Notes under the pieces: generated by a model
The model's database searches: none
Told to the model about the DNA's origin: nothing
The model's input: only the letters and a program-made list of their open reading frames with translations
Position numbers and translations under genes: made by a program
In this document: positions 21,079 through 38,845 of the stretch, piece by piece
Position numbering within the stretch: the first letter of the stretch is position 1
Layout of the letters: the number at the start of each line of letters is the position of its first letter
Assembly (NCBI GenBank): GCA_028583405.1
Contig: CM053251.1
Coordinates: 9,638,102-9,702,101, forward strand
Source of the DNA: Pogonophryne albipinna
Lineage: Eukaryota; Chordata; Actinopteri; Perciformes; Artedidraconidae
Direction of reading: 5' to 3'
DNA length: 64,000 nucleotides

Positions 21079-22591
21079 ATATTTAGTTTTGTTCAATATG
21101 ATTAGATATCACTGCTCTATCTCTAACCATTTGTTGGAAAAGTAAATGTAAAAAATCAACAACATTTGAACCCACAAACGAAGACAGGACTCACTTCAAA
21201 CCTGAATCCAACAACCAAAATGACCGAGCACATCCTTAAGCAGTGGATTATCCACCATAACTATTGATACATCAGAGACAACCTGTCGCACACATTTCAC
21301 ACGAGCACTTACAGATGCTTCTTTTCAAAAGACTGATACTCCTTGCAGTGCACATGCAAAACATTAGCTGTGTGCAGGACAAAGTGTACACACGTCATTT
21401 GAGTCATGGCGAATCAGCAAATTGACATTTTAGCGATGCATAATTAAAGGAGCCTTTTGTCCCCCAGCACCCCCTTCAATCAAGCGTCCATTAACACTGA
21501 GCTGTTGACACAGCAAAAGACAGCGAGAGAAAAGGCAAGGATGGTCCCTGCGCACAAATTATACCACCTCATAATACAGAGTGTGAGGCTGGTGATGTAC
21601 TTTGCAGAGTTTTGTCTTGCTTCTAACTTCTAGACAACTTTGTATTTTCCCAAATGGGCAATAGGTCAGCTTCGAGAGATAAATGTACACGATGTACAAA
21701 TCTAAAATGTGGAGGGACTGACTCAAACAGCAGCAGTAATTAAAGTTTCAAAGTCTCAAAAATGCTACAACTCTGGTCACAAACTGGATGAATGTGAAGT
21801 ATTTTGTTAAAGGAGGATGAAAGCGTAATTAAGGAGCACTATTGGAGTGACTTTGATGGTTATTGGACTCAGGATTAATTAATTTGGATTCCCGCTGTAT
21901 GAAGAAATTAAAGGACGGCGCAAGTGGAAACAATTCACAAAGGGATTAAACTGTTTAAAACACATGCTCAAAGTAAGCCGGATTTTGCCGATGTGTTTAT
22001 GTGGATTCAAAAGTCGTAAATAATCTACAAAATGGAGGAGACCGATCTGATCGGAGCAACTGACAAATAATCCAACTGAAACCGGCATGGACAATGACTA
22101 TGTTTTAAAAATGCGCTTATCCAGACAAGCCCGGTTTGGACACTTTACGGGCAGAAGAAACATTTCTATTAAAGAAAGTATTATTTCTGTCTTTTTATGC
22201 CTTTCTTAGGTATTAACTTGAATTTGTATTAAAATTAATTAATCAATTATTTTTTATATTTTATTGTCATGTAGAGACAAGACTTTTAGCGACAATCATG
22301 TATTGCGTTTAATTATATGTAAAAAGTAAAAAAAAGTCTGAATATGATATTTGGCCTCAAATCATCTGGAGTGGAGTGCACCAGCTGGGCGTAAACTGGG
22401 CGTAACTCTACGTCCGACGTAGAACCGAAGGTTAAGACCAAACTAAAGTTATGACTAGTGCACCACTTAGACTTAAGCCCTGTATGCGTTGCGCCCGGGT
22501 GTAACTTTTACGCCTAGTATGGAGCAGGCGTAAGTCGGAAAGACAGACTAGTATCCATAGTAATGTAAAACAGGCAAGAAGGATATTAACG
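21079..22591. other. intronic sequence preceding Harbinger relic
   Basis: No exon recognised. The 200 bp before 22592 (repeated GGGCGTAA and CGTAGAAC motifs) probably form the 5' non-coding part of the Harbinger element, but I could not identify its terminal repeat. Confidence 0.35.
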
Positions 22592-23366
22592 ATGGCAGGG
22601 CGTCTTGTTTACAGGTTTAACAATGAAAGGGCATTAAGAAGAGAAAGAGTCGTCCGTGATCGAACAAACCCACTAGACATCTATTCGGACAGTGAGCTGA
22701 TAGAGAGGTTTCGTTTCGGCAGACAAGCCCTTTTTGAATTAATCGAGGAGATTTCCCCTCAACTCCAGCACGGATCAGACCGAAACGCTGCACTCTCCCC
22801 AACCTTGCAGGTGCTGATTGCGCTCAGATTCTACGCTAACGGGGCCTTTCAAAATACTGTGGGAGACATGATTAATGTTCATCGCACAACTGCATGTCGG
22901 GCTATTCGAAACGTTTCCTTGGCTCTCCAGCTCCACCTTAGGAATTATATTCACCTTCCAACCCAAGAAGAAGCAGCGAAATCCAGGCAAGATTTTTTGT
23001 TAAAATCAGGTAGGCTATACCTGGTATTGTCGGATGCATCGATGGTACTCATGTTCGCATTCAGGCCCCCTCTGAACATGAGTATTTGTATGTTAACAGA
23101 AAGGGTTACCACTCAATAAATGTCCAAATTGTTTGCAACTCGGACATGGGCATTGTCGACCTCGTTGCAAGATGGCCTGGGTCGACCCATGATGCTCGCA
23201 TCCTGAGAGAGAGCGACCCTTCAACGGAAATTTGAGGCAGGGAGAGTGAATGGTCTTCTTCTTGGAGACAGTGGATACCCTCTGAAGCGATGGCTAATGA
23301 CACCATGAGAAGCATACACAAACGAGGAACATTGTAGAGCGCTGCATTGGAGTGCTCAAACGTAGG
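22592..23366 (+). pseudogene. PIF/Harbinger (HARBI1-like) transposase, frameshifted
   Basis: The first frame (22592-23119, 175 residues) starts MAGRLVYRFNNERALRRERV. It contains the helical N-terminal region with FRFGRQALFELIEEISPQL and the helix-turn-helix part LSPTLQVLIALRFYANGAFQ. A frame change near 23015-23022 leads into [14 protein letters not shown], then [20 protein letters not shown] and [15 protein letters not shown] further shift precedes VERCIGVLKRR. The acidic catalytic triad is still visible across frames: Asp at 23041-23043, Asp at 23191-23193, Glu at 23337-23339. Sequence after 23366 no longer matches. HARBI1-type proteins act as DDE transposases of PIF/Harbinger elements. This copy is broken and the usual Myb-like partner gene was not seen. 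Confidence 0.88.
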
Positions 23367-23528
23367 TTAGTAAGTCATTTTTATAATATATAAAAAGCCA
23401 GCCTTTTAATGTAGATAGGCTAAATTGTTGAAGGCTGAGGCCTGGCGCACCCCCTGCGATCTTTGGCGCACCCCCAAGGGGGAGCAGTGGTTGAGGATGA
23501 TGATATGCTTTGAACATAACAAATAACA

Positions 23529-23925
23529 TTTAAAGGGGCCTTATTATGCTCATTTTTAGGTTCATATTTGTATGTTTTGACTCTACTGCGAAATGTTTAT
23601 ATACTTTAGTGTTCAAAAGGTTCTTTATTTTTCTCATACTGCCTGTGCTGCAGCACCTCTTTTCACCCCCTGTCTGAAACCAGAGCCCATTCTGCTCTGA
23701 TTGGTTAGGTGGCCGGCTCTGTTGTGATTGGCCAACCACTTAGATATTTCCTGCCCCTTAGCCTATCATGTACAATGTGTTTGAGAGCTAGCCAATAGAA
23801 ACCCAAGAGTTATGTAAAGTAGTAATGTCATTATGTTGCGGAAGTATACAAAGTACTACAATTGAGGCGTTTCAAGTAGGGGGGGAATATGTGGGAGAGA
23901 AACTCCCTCTGGCGTGAACTAAGTT
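23529..23925 (-). mobile_element. GGGCCC-type MITE, inverted and truncated
   Basis: Reads as the reverse complement of the 16305 copy. It starts TTTAAAGGGGCCTTATTATG and continues through CTCATACTGCCTGTGCTGCA, CTGATTGGTTAGGTGGCCGG and GCCTATCATGTACAATGTG to GAGAAACTCCCTCTGG. The far terminus, with the CTACAGGAAAGGG block, is missing. Confidence 0.82.
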
Positions 23926-24070
23926 TAATCTACATTATATTTTTATTATATTTGGACCAATATCTTATCTGTTTTCATGGCTATTTTGAATAATCTAATC
24001 GCTCTAACCCTCATATATTCTGTCTTTATGTGTAAATGTTTGAGGGTGTGTGTAATATCTCACCTTTTAT

Positions 24071-24687
24071 CAGACCCGGCGCCGTGGGAGGGCCATGTCA
24101 AATGAGAGGGCCAGGCCCTCCCATTCCTGCCCTCCCCCAATAAACACGTTTTTATTATTTATAAAAATAAAAAAATTATACAGTTTAAGAGGGGAGTGAT
24201 TTGTAAAATATCCATAAAGAAAAAGTAAATCTGTTCACAGTTCTGTTTCATATGGGTGTTGAGAGATGTATCCATAGATCTCTTCATTTTGCTCTCAAAG
24301 TGCACCAGATTGATGCATTTAACTTCAATATTAGCATGCCCCCTGACCCCCCTAGAGGAGGTTAGGTCCACCCCCCACTTATAAAAATAGCACTTTACCC
24401 CTGCTTACACCTACATGCCGTGAGCTGATTACCGAGCCTTCATTGTAACTGTCGCAGGTACACTGTGGTGTGGGGATTGTTGCAGTAGAACATTCAACTC
24501 TAGCACCCGGGACATTAATGGAAAAGCCTAAATGTTTGAGCACCCTCTATGAAACGTCAAGCTACCCCACAGCACCCCCAAAAGAACATTTCTGGCGCCG
24601 CCACTGGCCGCGGCACATGACGGTTTTGTGTGCCCTCCCATGAAAATCATATGCCCTCTCTGTAGATTTGTTCTGGCGCCGGCACTG
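24071..24687. mobile_element. non-autonomous hAT element (CAGACCCGGCGCC ends)
   Basis: Ends CAGACCCGGCGCCGTGGG and the inverted CAGTGCCGGCGCCAG are flanked by perfect 8-bp duplications CCTTTTAT at 24063-24070 and 24688-24695. Length 617 bp. The interior 24179-24380 is shared with the different hAT element at 34863-35884. A second internal GGCGCCGCCACTGG lies just inside the right end. No transposase frame. Confidence 0.9.
24179..24380 (+). repeat. internal module shared by two hAT elements, copy 1
   Basis: Contains GGGGAGTGATTTGTAAAATA, then GTTCTGTTTCATATGGGTGT and GCTCTCAAAGTGCACCAGAT, and ends CCCCTAGAGGAGGTTAGG. Nearly the same sequence in the same orientation occurs at 35390-35600. Confidence 0.9.
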
Positions 24688-24695
24688 CCTTTTAT

Positions 24696-28776
<4,081 letters not shown>

Positions 28777-28894
28777 GTGAGAAATGAATGTAACTTCTGT
28801 TAGACAGCCATATGCCATACATTTTTGCACACATTCACAGTAAATATGTATTCAGTATGATAGCTGTCTAACAGAAGTTAAATCCATTCCTCAC
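28777..28894. repeat. imperfect hairpin, 32-nt arms and 54-nt loop
   Basis: The left arm 28777-28808 (GTGAGAAATGAATG then TAACTTCTGTTAGACAGC) pairs with the right arm 28863-28894 (GCTGTCTAACAGAAGTTA then AATCCATTCCTCAC) with about three to four mismatches. The innermost 18 bp are perfect. The total of 118 nt is compatible with a precursor microRNA or a tiny foldback repeat. Confidence 0.75.
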
Positions 28895-30897
<2,003 letters not shown>

Positions 30898-30905
30898 ATT
30901 TAGAC

Positions 30906-31645
30906 CAGGGATGGGCAAATGGCAGCCCGGGGGCCGCATGCAGCCTCTTTTTGAGGCCCTCAGATTAATTTATAAACGTAATTAATAAAGAAAATATATA
31001 TTTTTAATTGTTTTACTTGTAGTACTGATACCGTCCAGTAGACTCCTAGTTACGTCAAATACCGCAAAATAATCTGTGACGTGTTTGTGTGTATTGTGTT
31101 TGTTTCCCGGGGAAAACACTCACAAGAAACACCGGCTGTTGTTATGCCTGCTGTGACGTCAAGTTGCGCTGAGGAACAGCAGAGTGCGGGTTGACAGGTG
31201 TCTGTGTTGACATTCCCCTTATTGTGCGTCAGCAGAGACTGGCTACAAGTGTCTTAGGTTCAAGTTAGACAACTAATGTCTGGGTTAGTGTTCATGACTT
31301 CATGTTTATGTCATTTTAATGGTTAATCTCAATGCACACACATTTTCCGTGCTTTCCAATAGTTTAAAATAGTTTTATTAAATGACCTGTTCAATACAAA
31401 CATGCCACTTGTAAACATGAAATAATATTTATGTGAACTGATATTTGTTTAGTTGGCTTATTAGAGGATGTTCCCTGAAAGATTGTAAAATGTCAATGAA
31501 GATGTCAGTATATTTGTTAATAATTATATACAACACATGGAATTTGTGTGTGTGTGTGTGTGTGTGTTCCAAGAGAATCTGTGGCCCCTGGTGGCTAGTA
31601 CATACATTATGTGGCCCCCACCACCATCAAAGTTGCCCATCCCTG
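30906..31645. mobile_element. non-autonomous hAT element (CAGGGATGGGCAA ends)
   Basis: Ends CAGGGATGGGCAAATGGC and GTTGCCCATCCCTG are flanked by ATTTAGAC (30898-30905) and ATTTAGAT (31646-31653), an 8-bp duplication with one later change. GC-rich ends (GCAGCCCGGGGGCCGCATGC; TGTGGCCCCTGGTGG) frame an AT-rich interior. A short (TG)n lies at 31545-31567. No transposase. Confidence 0.9.
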
Positions 31646-31653
31646 ATTTAGAT

Positions 31654-32180
31654 GATCAAGACACATTTTAATGTAAGGGAAATACTGCTTCATGTTGCTT
31701 TACAGTACTCCCCTTTTCCCTGAGCTATCAGAGAGTGTACTGTACACTCCTCTGGAGGATCTTAATCTGTGGTAAACGTGCGCTGGGGAGACGGAGGTCG
31801 CAGGCTGCTCAGTGGGATACTGCCATTTTCTTCCACAATCCCTCTTTTTTTATATTTTCCCGATGACCTTTAAAACGTTGCAGAATAGAGGGCAGCTTCT
31901 ATTGTGGCTTAATTATAAACTGACCCGAGGTCACATCATATCACCGAGAGCCTTGGCATATTATTCAAAGATTTAAAACCAATGACGCCCTGTTGCAGAG
32001 CGACTGCAGCGAACAGATGATGAAGCAGAAGAGAAGATTTTTTATTCAACATGCTTTCAATCAGAAGAACATTATAAATATAATGCCGTACTGTGTAGTA
32101 TTTTGGTTTCAAATCTGCTCCCAATATTGAAATTCATTCTTCTTTCTCAGCATGTGGCTGGAAAGAAGTTTCAAATTTTT
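31654..32180. other. intronic sequence without recognised feature
   Basis: No feature recognised between the hAT element and the LINE-like tail at 32181. Confidence 0.4.
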
Positions 32181-32253
32181 CATTTCATTTCAAACCTTTA
32201 TTTAATCAGATTGGTCCCTTGAGATCATAGATCTCTTTTTCAAGGGAGACCTG
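32181..32253 (-). repeat. LINE-like 3'-tail fragment
   Basis: On the minus strand it reads CAGGTCTCCCTTGAAAAAGA, then ATCTCAAGGGACCAATCTGA and TTAAATAAAGG, the same tail type found inside the two TAGGGATGTAACG hAT copies. Only the 3' end is present, the usual result of 5'-truncated LINE insertion. Confidence 0.65.
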
Positions 32254-33094
32254 CATATCCTAATCCTAATACAAAGATGAACTAATTCACTAATCCTTTT
32301 ATGATCAAACCAATTCTTATCCTCTAAATCCAAAACAAAGATATTAAATCAAATCCACTATAATCCACTGTAGCAAACTTTCTGCAGACGAAACATCAGT
32401 ATGGGGTTTAAACTTAGTTTTACATTTCTTCCTGAGATTGCCTTTCGTTATAATTTCATGCTTAGAGCTAATTAGACTGTTAATTAGAAGTTTGAGAGGT
32501 GTCTCTAAAACACCTTGTATCTTCCACCCCACTTTCTTTTGGAGTGCTAATTAACTGATACTTTTATGCAAATATGTATGTTTATTATACAGAAATTGAT
32601 CTCTCCCAATATCATATTATAAGTCTGCAACAGAAGCTAAGCCTAAAAGTGTCAAACCTGTATTTTAAAGACTACCTCAAATCTGATTCTGATGTTGCCA
32701 TTATGTGGCTCTTATCTCCACATGAAGGCTTGTTTTTGTTGCAGAAATGTTATGTTAGCTTGTTAAAAATACAAATCTTTTAATTTCTGTTGACGTCACA
32801 TACTGTAACAAGCCCCGCCCCCTTAGTTTATCAACCCATCCACCCATCTGCACTAGGCTAAACTAAACTAAATAGTTATTCAGTTCCAAAATACTTGTGA
32901 CTAAATGTTTTCTGCCATTGCAGATCCACTGTGATATGTATGTTGTAATGCACATGTTATGACTTTTTTTGGCATCATCTTTGGCTTTTGACAATCTGTT
33001 CTGATTGTTCATTAATTCAAGCATTTTACTTCTTATGCACTTAAGAAAGGGAAACATTGGGAGATGTTGTTACTTTTACGTAATGGTTTAACTG
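32254..33094. other. intronic sequence without recognised feature
   Basis: AT-rich and non-coding. It may include the missing part of the hAT element whose right end is at 33167, but no left terminus was found. Confidence 0.35.
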
Positions 33095-33167
33095 GTACGG
33101 CCCTCTTGAGATCAAATTGGTCGGGACTGTGTGTGGCCCATTAACTAAAATGAGTTTGATACCCCTG
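33095..33167. mobile_element. right end of a hAT element, left end lost
   Basis: GGCCCTCTTGAGATC, TGTGTGGCCCATTAAC and TGAGTTTGATACCCCTG match the terminus of a widespread hAT MITE whose inverse starts CAGGGGTRTCAAACTCA. No matching left end or target duplication was found, so this is a truncated copy. Confidence 0.7.
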
Positions 33168-34854
33168 CTCTAAACTAGCAGCTTGGCTCCCACCCAGTCC
33201 TAAAATAATATAGTTGACACACGATGTGCTCCTTGAAAAGAAAGATTATTTGTAAAGCTTCCAACAAAAAGAAATGATTTCCAAACCCAGGGAGTATTTG
33301 TCTTAGTGCAGCTCCATATACCTGGCACCAAGTTCTCCATACACGTTAAGAATAAGGACAATCTTTTGTTTGTTCATTATGCTCAATTTGAGATATGTTA
33401 TAGCCATTAGTATTGTTTGGGATTACTCTGGCAGTCGATGAGTATAATTTCCTCTGTGCACATTTGTGAACATATTGAGAGGAGAGTAGGCAGATGGCTG
33501 CAAACTCATTTTCTCGTGGCATCCTGATCACATTCCAAGACTCCTACCCTACTGGGACCGGTGCTCTAATTTCCTACATAGAGCTTGATAACAGGAACTT
33601 CCTCAACAACAACTCACCAGGTGTATAACTGGATGAAAAACATGGAGGCGGCTGACCTTAATGACAAGCTTGTGAATTATTAATTGTATCCCATTTGGTG
33701 CATTTACATATGAAACTGCAGAGCACAGGAGTGAACAGTATACCTGATTGTTGGGCGACGATAAGCAAGAAGGAGAATTCATATCTATCAACCTTGTGTT
33801 TTTATTACTTCCCATATTCAATTTTAAACCCGTTATCTCTGTTGTGTTCCACTTTTATGCTTCCCTAATGGGTGCTAGCAACAAAACATGGAAGTTCTGT
33901 AAGAGAGGACATTTGGGACATATTTTCAAATCTAATACCGACAGGGAATAGCTGACATTTATCTTAAAATAACCTTTAGTCAAAATCTCACAGGGAGGGC
34001 TTAGTCCTATTTGGCTTATCATATAGAGAGGGTATAATAAGGACAGCAGATAGGCGGAGGCTTTCGGAGACACCTTTAAAAAGCCACAAAGCACCAGTGG
34101 CATTGAATCAGCCGCTCTTTGTCCATAACAAAGAGCAGCCAGGGTGTGTGTGAGGATAACGGCTGGTTACTAAGGATGTGAAAGATAGAAAAAAGAGTGT
34201 TTGGTATAGATCTGAGAATGTTTCAATGACCGCATGTGGATCTGTTCACACGGAGAGCTGATTGTTTTGAAATATGCACTAATGTAAACTTAGGGTGTTG
34301 CTGTATCATTAAGCCATGGAGGTATGCTTTGGGTCCAAAAGATATCACAAAAGATGACTCCAGATTTGTATTGAACATGGTTGAGAGTTAAGCCATGGCC
34401 AAGGAAAGAGTGGTTTGTGTGTTTCCAAATCTAGCTGTTAACAAAATAACTTATTAGCAGGAATTGTAACAGTATTACATTAGGTAGATATTGGTTCTCC
34501 AACAACAACAACTAGTCAGGTTTTTTTGTTGGAGGAGCTATTTTTTCATAATAGCTGATTTTCAGATATTTCTCTTTTTAATAAAGTTTCTTCAGAAGGT
34601 TATAGTACCACGGTGCACCTCATATGCAGCCTAGTTTTTGTTCCTCATAATTTTGTACTTTAAGGCAAATCATTCATTAACATGTTTATTTAACTAGAAA
34701 TCCCCCCTTTGCTGTTGTCGGCCCCCATTAAAAAGTCAAGCTTGTCACAGAGCTCATCACTTCAAAATGTCATTATCAGATTTACTACCAAAACAAACTA
34801 ATCAGTTCACCCTTGAATAAGAGAGGAAATCTGCGCCAAAACTTCAAGATATTC
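33168..34854. other. intronic sequence without recognised feature
   Basis: No exon, element terminus or notable repeat recognised. Confidence 0.4.
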
Positions 34855-34862
34855 CTTTAAGG

Positions 34863-35884
34863 CAGGGGTGGGGAACCTCCGGCCCGTATACGGCCCGCGA
34901 GGTAATTTATAGACATACGCAAAAAGAAAAAAAGAAATCTAGACCGCAAAAAAAAATTAAACAAGCGAGTGCCTGTTTTTCCTGGCCAAGGTCAGGGTCC
35001 TTGAACACATCACGAGCCTAACGTGTCATCACGTGGTATATGTCTCGTCTGACAGGGGTGCAGTTCTGACGGAGAGCACCAGAACGCCGCTCCTGCACTT
35101 CCACAAACTGCAGTACCCATAAGGAGCCGTACACATGCCGCAGTTTTTGCGTGGCTGTGTCTTTAGTTGAAAGATCTGTTCATCTGTCATACTGATCATA
35201 CAGTCAATAACTGTGTTGTTATTAGCATCTGGTTAGCTAGCTATGCTAACGAATATAAGAAGCTTTTTCTACAACCAGTAAAGGCACATCTTTATATGAT
35301 CATTATAGTTATAAAAAAATAAGAGAATAAAGTAAACAGGTATAAAATACTATATGACAGTAAAAAAAGTTGTTATTAATAAACAAGAATACAGTTTGAA
35401 AGGGGAGTGATTTGTAAAATATCCATAAAGAAAAAGAAAATCTGCTTACAGTTCTGTTTCATATGGGTGTTGAGAAATGTATCCATAGATCTCTTAATGT
35501 TGCTCTCAAAGTGCACCAGATTGATGCTTTTAACTACAACATTTAAAAAAAAATCTTCCCGGGGGAGAACACCCCCCTAGAGGAGGTTAGGCCCCCACTT
35601 AAATCATGTTCACATGGATAGGAAACTAAATACATTTGCACACATCTTGTGTCCATATATTTCTGTTTGGGTGGTCATGCCACAACCGTGCACGTGCATG
35701 CATGAGTCATGGTAAAATATCTGGATTAAGAGGTTGCTTTTTCTTTGCACAGCATGAAAGAAAGGCTGAATGAATGGGCTGTGATTTTAGTATTTTTAAG
35801 CAGAGGTCAATAATTTGTACGGCCCTCGGAGGATGTTGGAAAAATTGAAATGGCCCTTGAGAGGAAAAAGGTTCCCCACCCCTG
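34863..35884. mobile_element. non-autonomous hAT element (CAGGGGTGGGGAACC ends)
   Basis: Ends CAGGGGTGGGGAACCTCC and AAGGTTCCCCACCCCTG are flanked by perfect 8-bp duplications CTTTAAGG at 34855-34862 and 35885-35892. GGCCCGTATACGGCCCGCG near the left end and TACGGCCCTCGGAGG near the right are the usual GC-rich subterminal blocks. Length 1,022 bp. The interior 35390-35600 is shared with the hAT at 24071. No transposase. Confidence 0.93.
35390..35600 (+). repeat. internal module shared by two hAT elements, copy 2
   Basis: Same module as 24179-24380. It adds a CTTCCCGGGGGAGAAC stretch before CCCCCTAGAGGAGGTTAGG. It lies well inside an element with different terminal repeats. Confidence 0.9.
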
Positions 35885-35892
35885 CTTTAAGG

Positions 35893-36904
35893 CGTTCCTG
35901 AGATATTGCGTTTATATGAATGGGACAAATGGACAGACGGACAAACCGAAACACAATGCCTCTGGCCTTGGCTGTTGAGGGGGCATAAAAATGGAGGGGA
36001 AAAATAATTTGCCCTTTTAAATTGCCCAATCCAGAGAATGATGGAGCCTTGAAGCTATCTACGCACTCTAAATGCGTCCTACCTCTTTTATTAATGTGTC
36101 CTTCCCCACCTTTTTTTTAACTAATTGTACCTTTCCCTTCCACGTTCCCTCAGACCTTCAGCTTAGCTTTCTTTTCATTCCTGCATGGATGACGTTTTCT
36201 TCCACCACAGCCTCCCCCACTGGCTCGTTTCCAGCAGCCAAATGTAACCTCAAGCCGAAACATTTCCATCAGGCCATGAGGAGAAGTAGTTTGAATATGA
36301 AGCATTACAGTACAGAAGGTCTTTGAGCGCTCCTCGATTGAATCGGATCAGAAGGGGGGAAACCCTTCGGAGCAGCATAAGGCCAAGACAAAAGGAGATG
36401 CACTTGCCTGTCAGGAGGCTGAAATGTACGTCCAATCCTGCCTCCGTGCAGTATGGAGCTGTTGTACAAAGTGCTTTATGGTTCGGCAGACACATTTTAG
36501 ATTAAACACTCCAGTGAGTTGATTATCTTTCCATGAGTGAAGGTGAAGCTTGCACACCAGCCCACGCTGCTGCCAACATGCTGGATTACTTTCCTCTGCC
36601 TTATTCCATCAATAGAGGGTGTGATGACCTGAACACCTGCACGATATAACGCAGTCCAAGACAATGCTCCCGCAATAATTACTTTTGTTGAGACAGGTGT
36701 TGATTGAACTCGGTCCTTTTTTGTATCAGATGTTTTTCATCTTGCTCCAGGAGAAAATGTTGAGCATTATTGCAGACCTTTAACACGGAGAGACCTCATG
36801 GCATTTGAATTTATTTTGTGAGCCTTTTTTTGTCTTACAACACGGCAGCATGTCTTAATATTAGTAGTCTCCAGACACATAGAGAAAGAGCTGATTGCTA
36901 TAAT
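35893..36904. other. intronic sequence without recognised feature
   Basis: No element termini. 36150-36500 is more balanced in base composition and free of obvious repeats, but no coding exon is supported. Confidence 0.35.
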
Positions 36905-37618
36905 AGAGTGGCGAAGTCACGCCCATCTACTTCCGCCCCATGGGACTTTATTTCTGAAAAATTATGTATTGAAGTCAATGGAGAGAGAAAGCTTATCTTT
37001 CGATCCCGTTTGAATTGTGCCACGAATTACACATATGATGTTTGTCAATCTTAAAAAATCATTTCCACGTCAAAAAAGTCACAGTTTGTCGTAAAACTGT
37101 TGAAATATAAGACTATGAAAAATACGCAAATTGAAAAACTACAAATCCCAGAGTCGCGTACATTACCGTTACACATTACACTCGTGTTACTCACCGAAAC
37201 CTTGTAAAGCCGGTCCTGCATGCTGGCTCTTACGGAACCGACTAACTCCTCTTGTGTATGTACAGCTCTCAACATGACCTGACTTGTAGTGATTTTCACC
37301 TCTTTTAATACTTTTCACTTCATTCTGAAAGAAAGAGGTGAAATGTGCTAACGTGACGGCCATCTTGGTGTTGGTGACGTATGCAAGACCAGAGTTGTAG
37401 TTCATTGAGCGCTTCACACAAAAAGATATACACATTTTAATTGTTTTGAATTTTGACCAAATTATCTTTTAAATTGACAAACATCATATGTGTAATTCGT
37501 GGCACAATTCAAACGGGATCAAAAGATAATCTTTCTCTCTCCATTGACTTCAATACATGATTTTTCCAAAATAAGGTCCCATGGAGGTCCACCGGAAGGG
37601 GAGGGACTTTGCCACTCT
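36905..37618. mobile_element. foldback element with ~155-bp inverted arms
   Basis: The left arm (36905 to about 37060) begins AGAGTGGCGAAGTC. The right arm (about 37460-37618) ends GACTTTGCCACTCT. The arms share ATTGAAGTCAATGGAGAGAG and CCCGTTTGAATTGTGCCACG, then ACACATATGATGTTTGTCAA, at high identity. The centre has no recognisable protein. Flanks (CTATAAT and ATTGCAT) do not give an unambiguous target duplication, so the superfamily is unknown. Confidence 0.82.
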
Positions 37619-38774
37619 ATTGCATTTGGTTATTGTGCTGTCTTTATGTCAGAACGTTACATTGTGTCAATCCAATTTAGGCATAAATGATCAGTCTGTC
37701 ATTATAGACTCTGTAATCAAGCCTCAGCGCTGGACCAAATTAGACTAATGAGCAGTTTGTTCCCATGTAATTATGTTTCATAGTGTGTGTTTATCTTCAC
37801 AACACAAGGAAGTTAACAATCTAAAGACTTTATCCGTCAAGTAGGATATAGTTTAGGAATATTTTCTGACAGAAATATGCATGCACATTTGATTAATGTA
37901 CTTCTTCTGTGTTTTAAATCAGCTTCTTTGTTGAACAGGGCACACGTGCACGAGGCTAATTTCCCTACCCAGCTCTGAATGACTTGTTTGCATATCCATA
38001 CTTGTGCAACCTCTATCATTAATAAGATATGTCAAGAATATTTCTCTGTCGTCATTATATATTTACTTCAGTATTAAGATAAATTATTAATTTAAAGAAG
38101 TCACATTGAAACTTCACAAAATGTGTCATTAAGGGGAAATGACGTCTCAAATGCAAATAAAAAGAGATGAAAAGGTAAGTAACTGTGAGTATGCAGGGTC
38201 TGGACAAATACCAGTGTATGTGTGGTCATTGATTGTGGATAAGCTGCATACAAAAACATAAACGTGATCACATACCATAATGCAACACCTTGGCTTGACA
38301 TTGCTTTTGTGACACATTGTGACAAAAAATGCACTGCCTAAAAGAAATCTGTCCAAGTGAGCTCTCTTTTCACAGGCTGTCAGACAGCAAACAGCCCTTT
38401 AAAGCTCTGCATAACCAGCCCGTTAGCTCTGAGTTGTATGTTTCAGTCCTCTTTGATGAGAGTTACTTCTCAGCTACGTCTTTCAACCTTCAAAATGTCT
38501 TTTGAAGAGTTGCCTGCTTCAATGTTTGAGTATCTGCCTTCCTGTAAAAGAAAATGATGTGTGATCAGTGGGGCTAAATGATCTTATGAACCTACCGAGT
38601 AAAGTAACATCTAGCGGTTATTTGCCTTGAACTCGTGTAGAGTTTGTAATTCTCCCTTTCATCTTTACTTGTTTGATAATCAGCCAATCATAAATGTCGA
38701 TTTCCATCATCGATGTCATTAAATCACAGCAATCTAAAGTGATGGTGATATGAGCTGTAAAAGATATACAGTAC

Positions 38775-38845
38775 AAATCAAATCAAAGTTTATTTATGAA
38801 GCACATTTAAAAGCGATTGTTGGTCGGGCCAAAGTGCTGTACATG
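38775..38845 (-). repeat. retroposon 3'-tail fragment
   Basis: AAATCAAATCAAAGTTTATT and AGCACATTTAAAAG, then GCCAAAGTGCTGTACATG, are the inverse of the ubiquitous fish tail reading CAGCACTTTGG and TGCTATATAAATAAA, a version of which occurs at 52752-52800. Confidence 0.6.
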
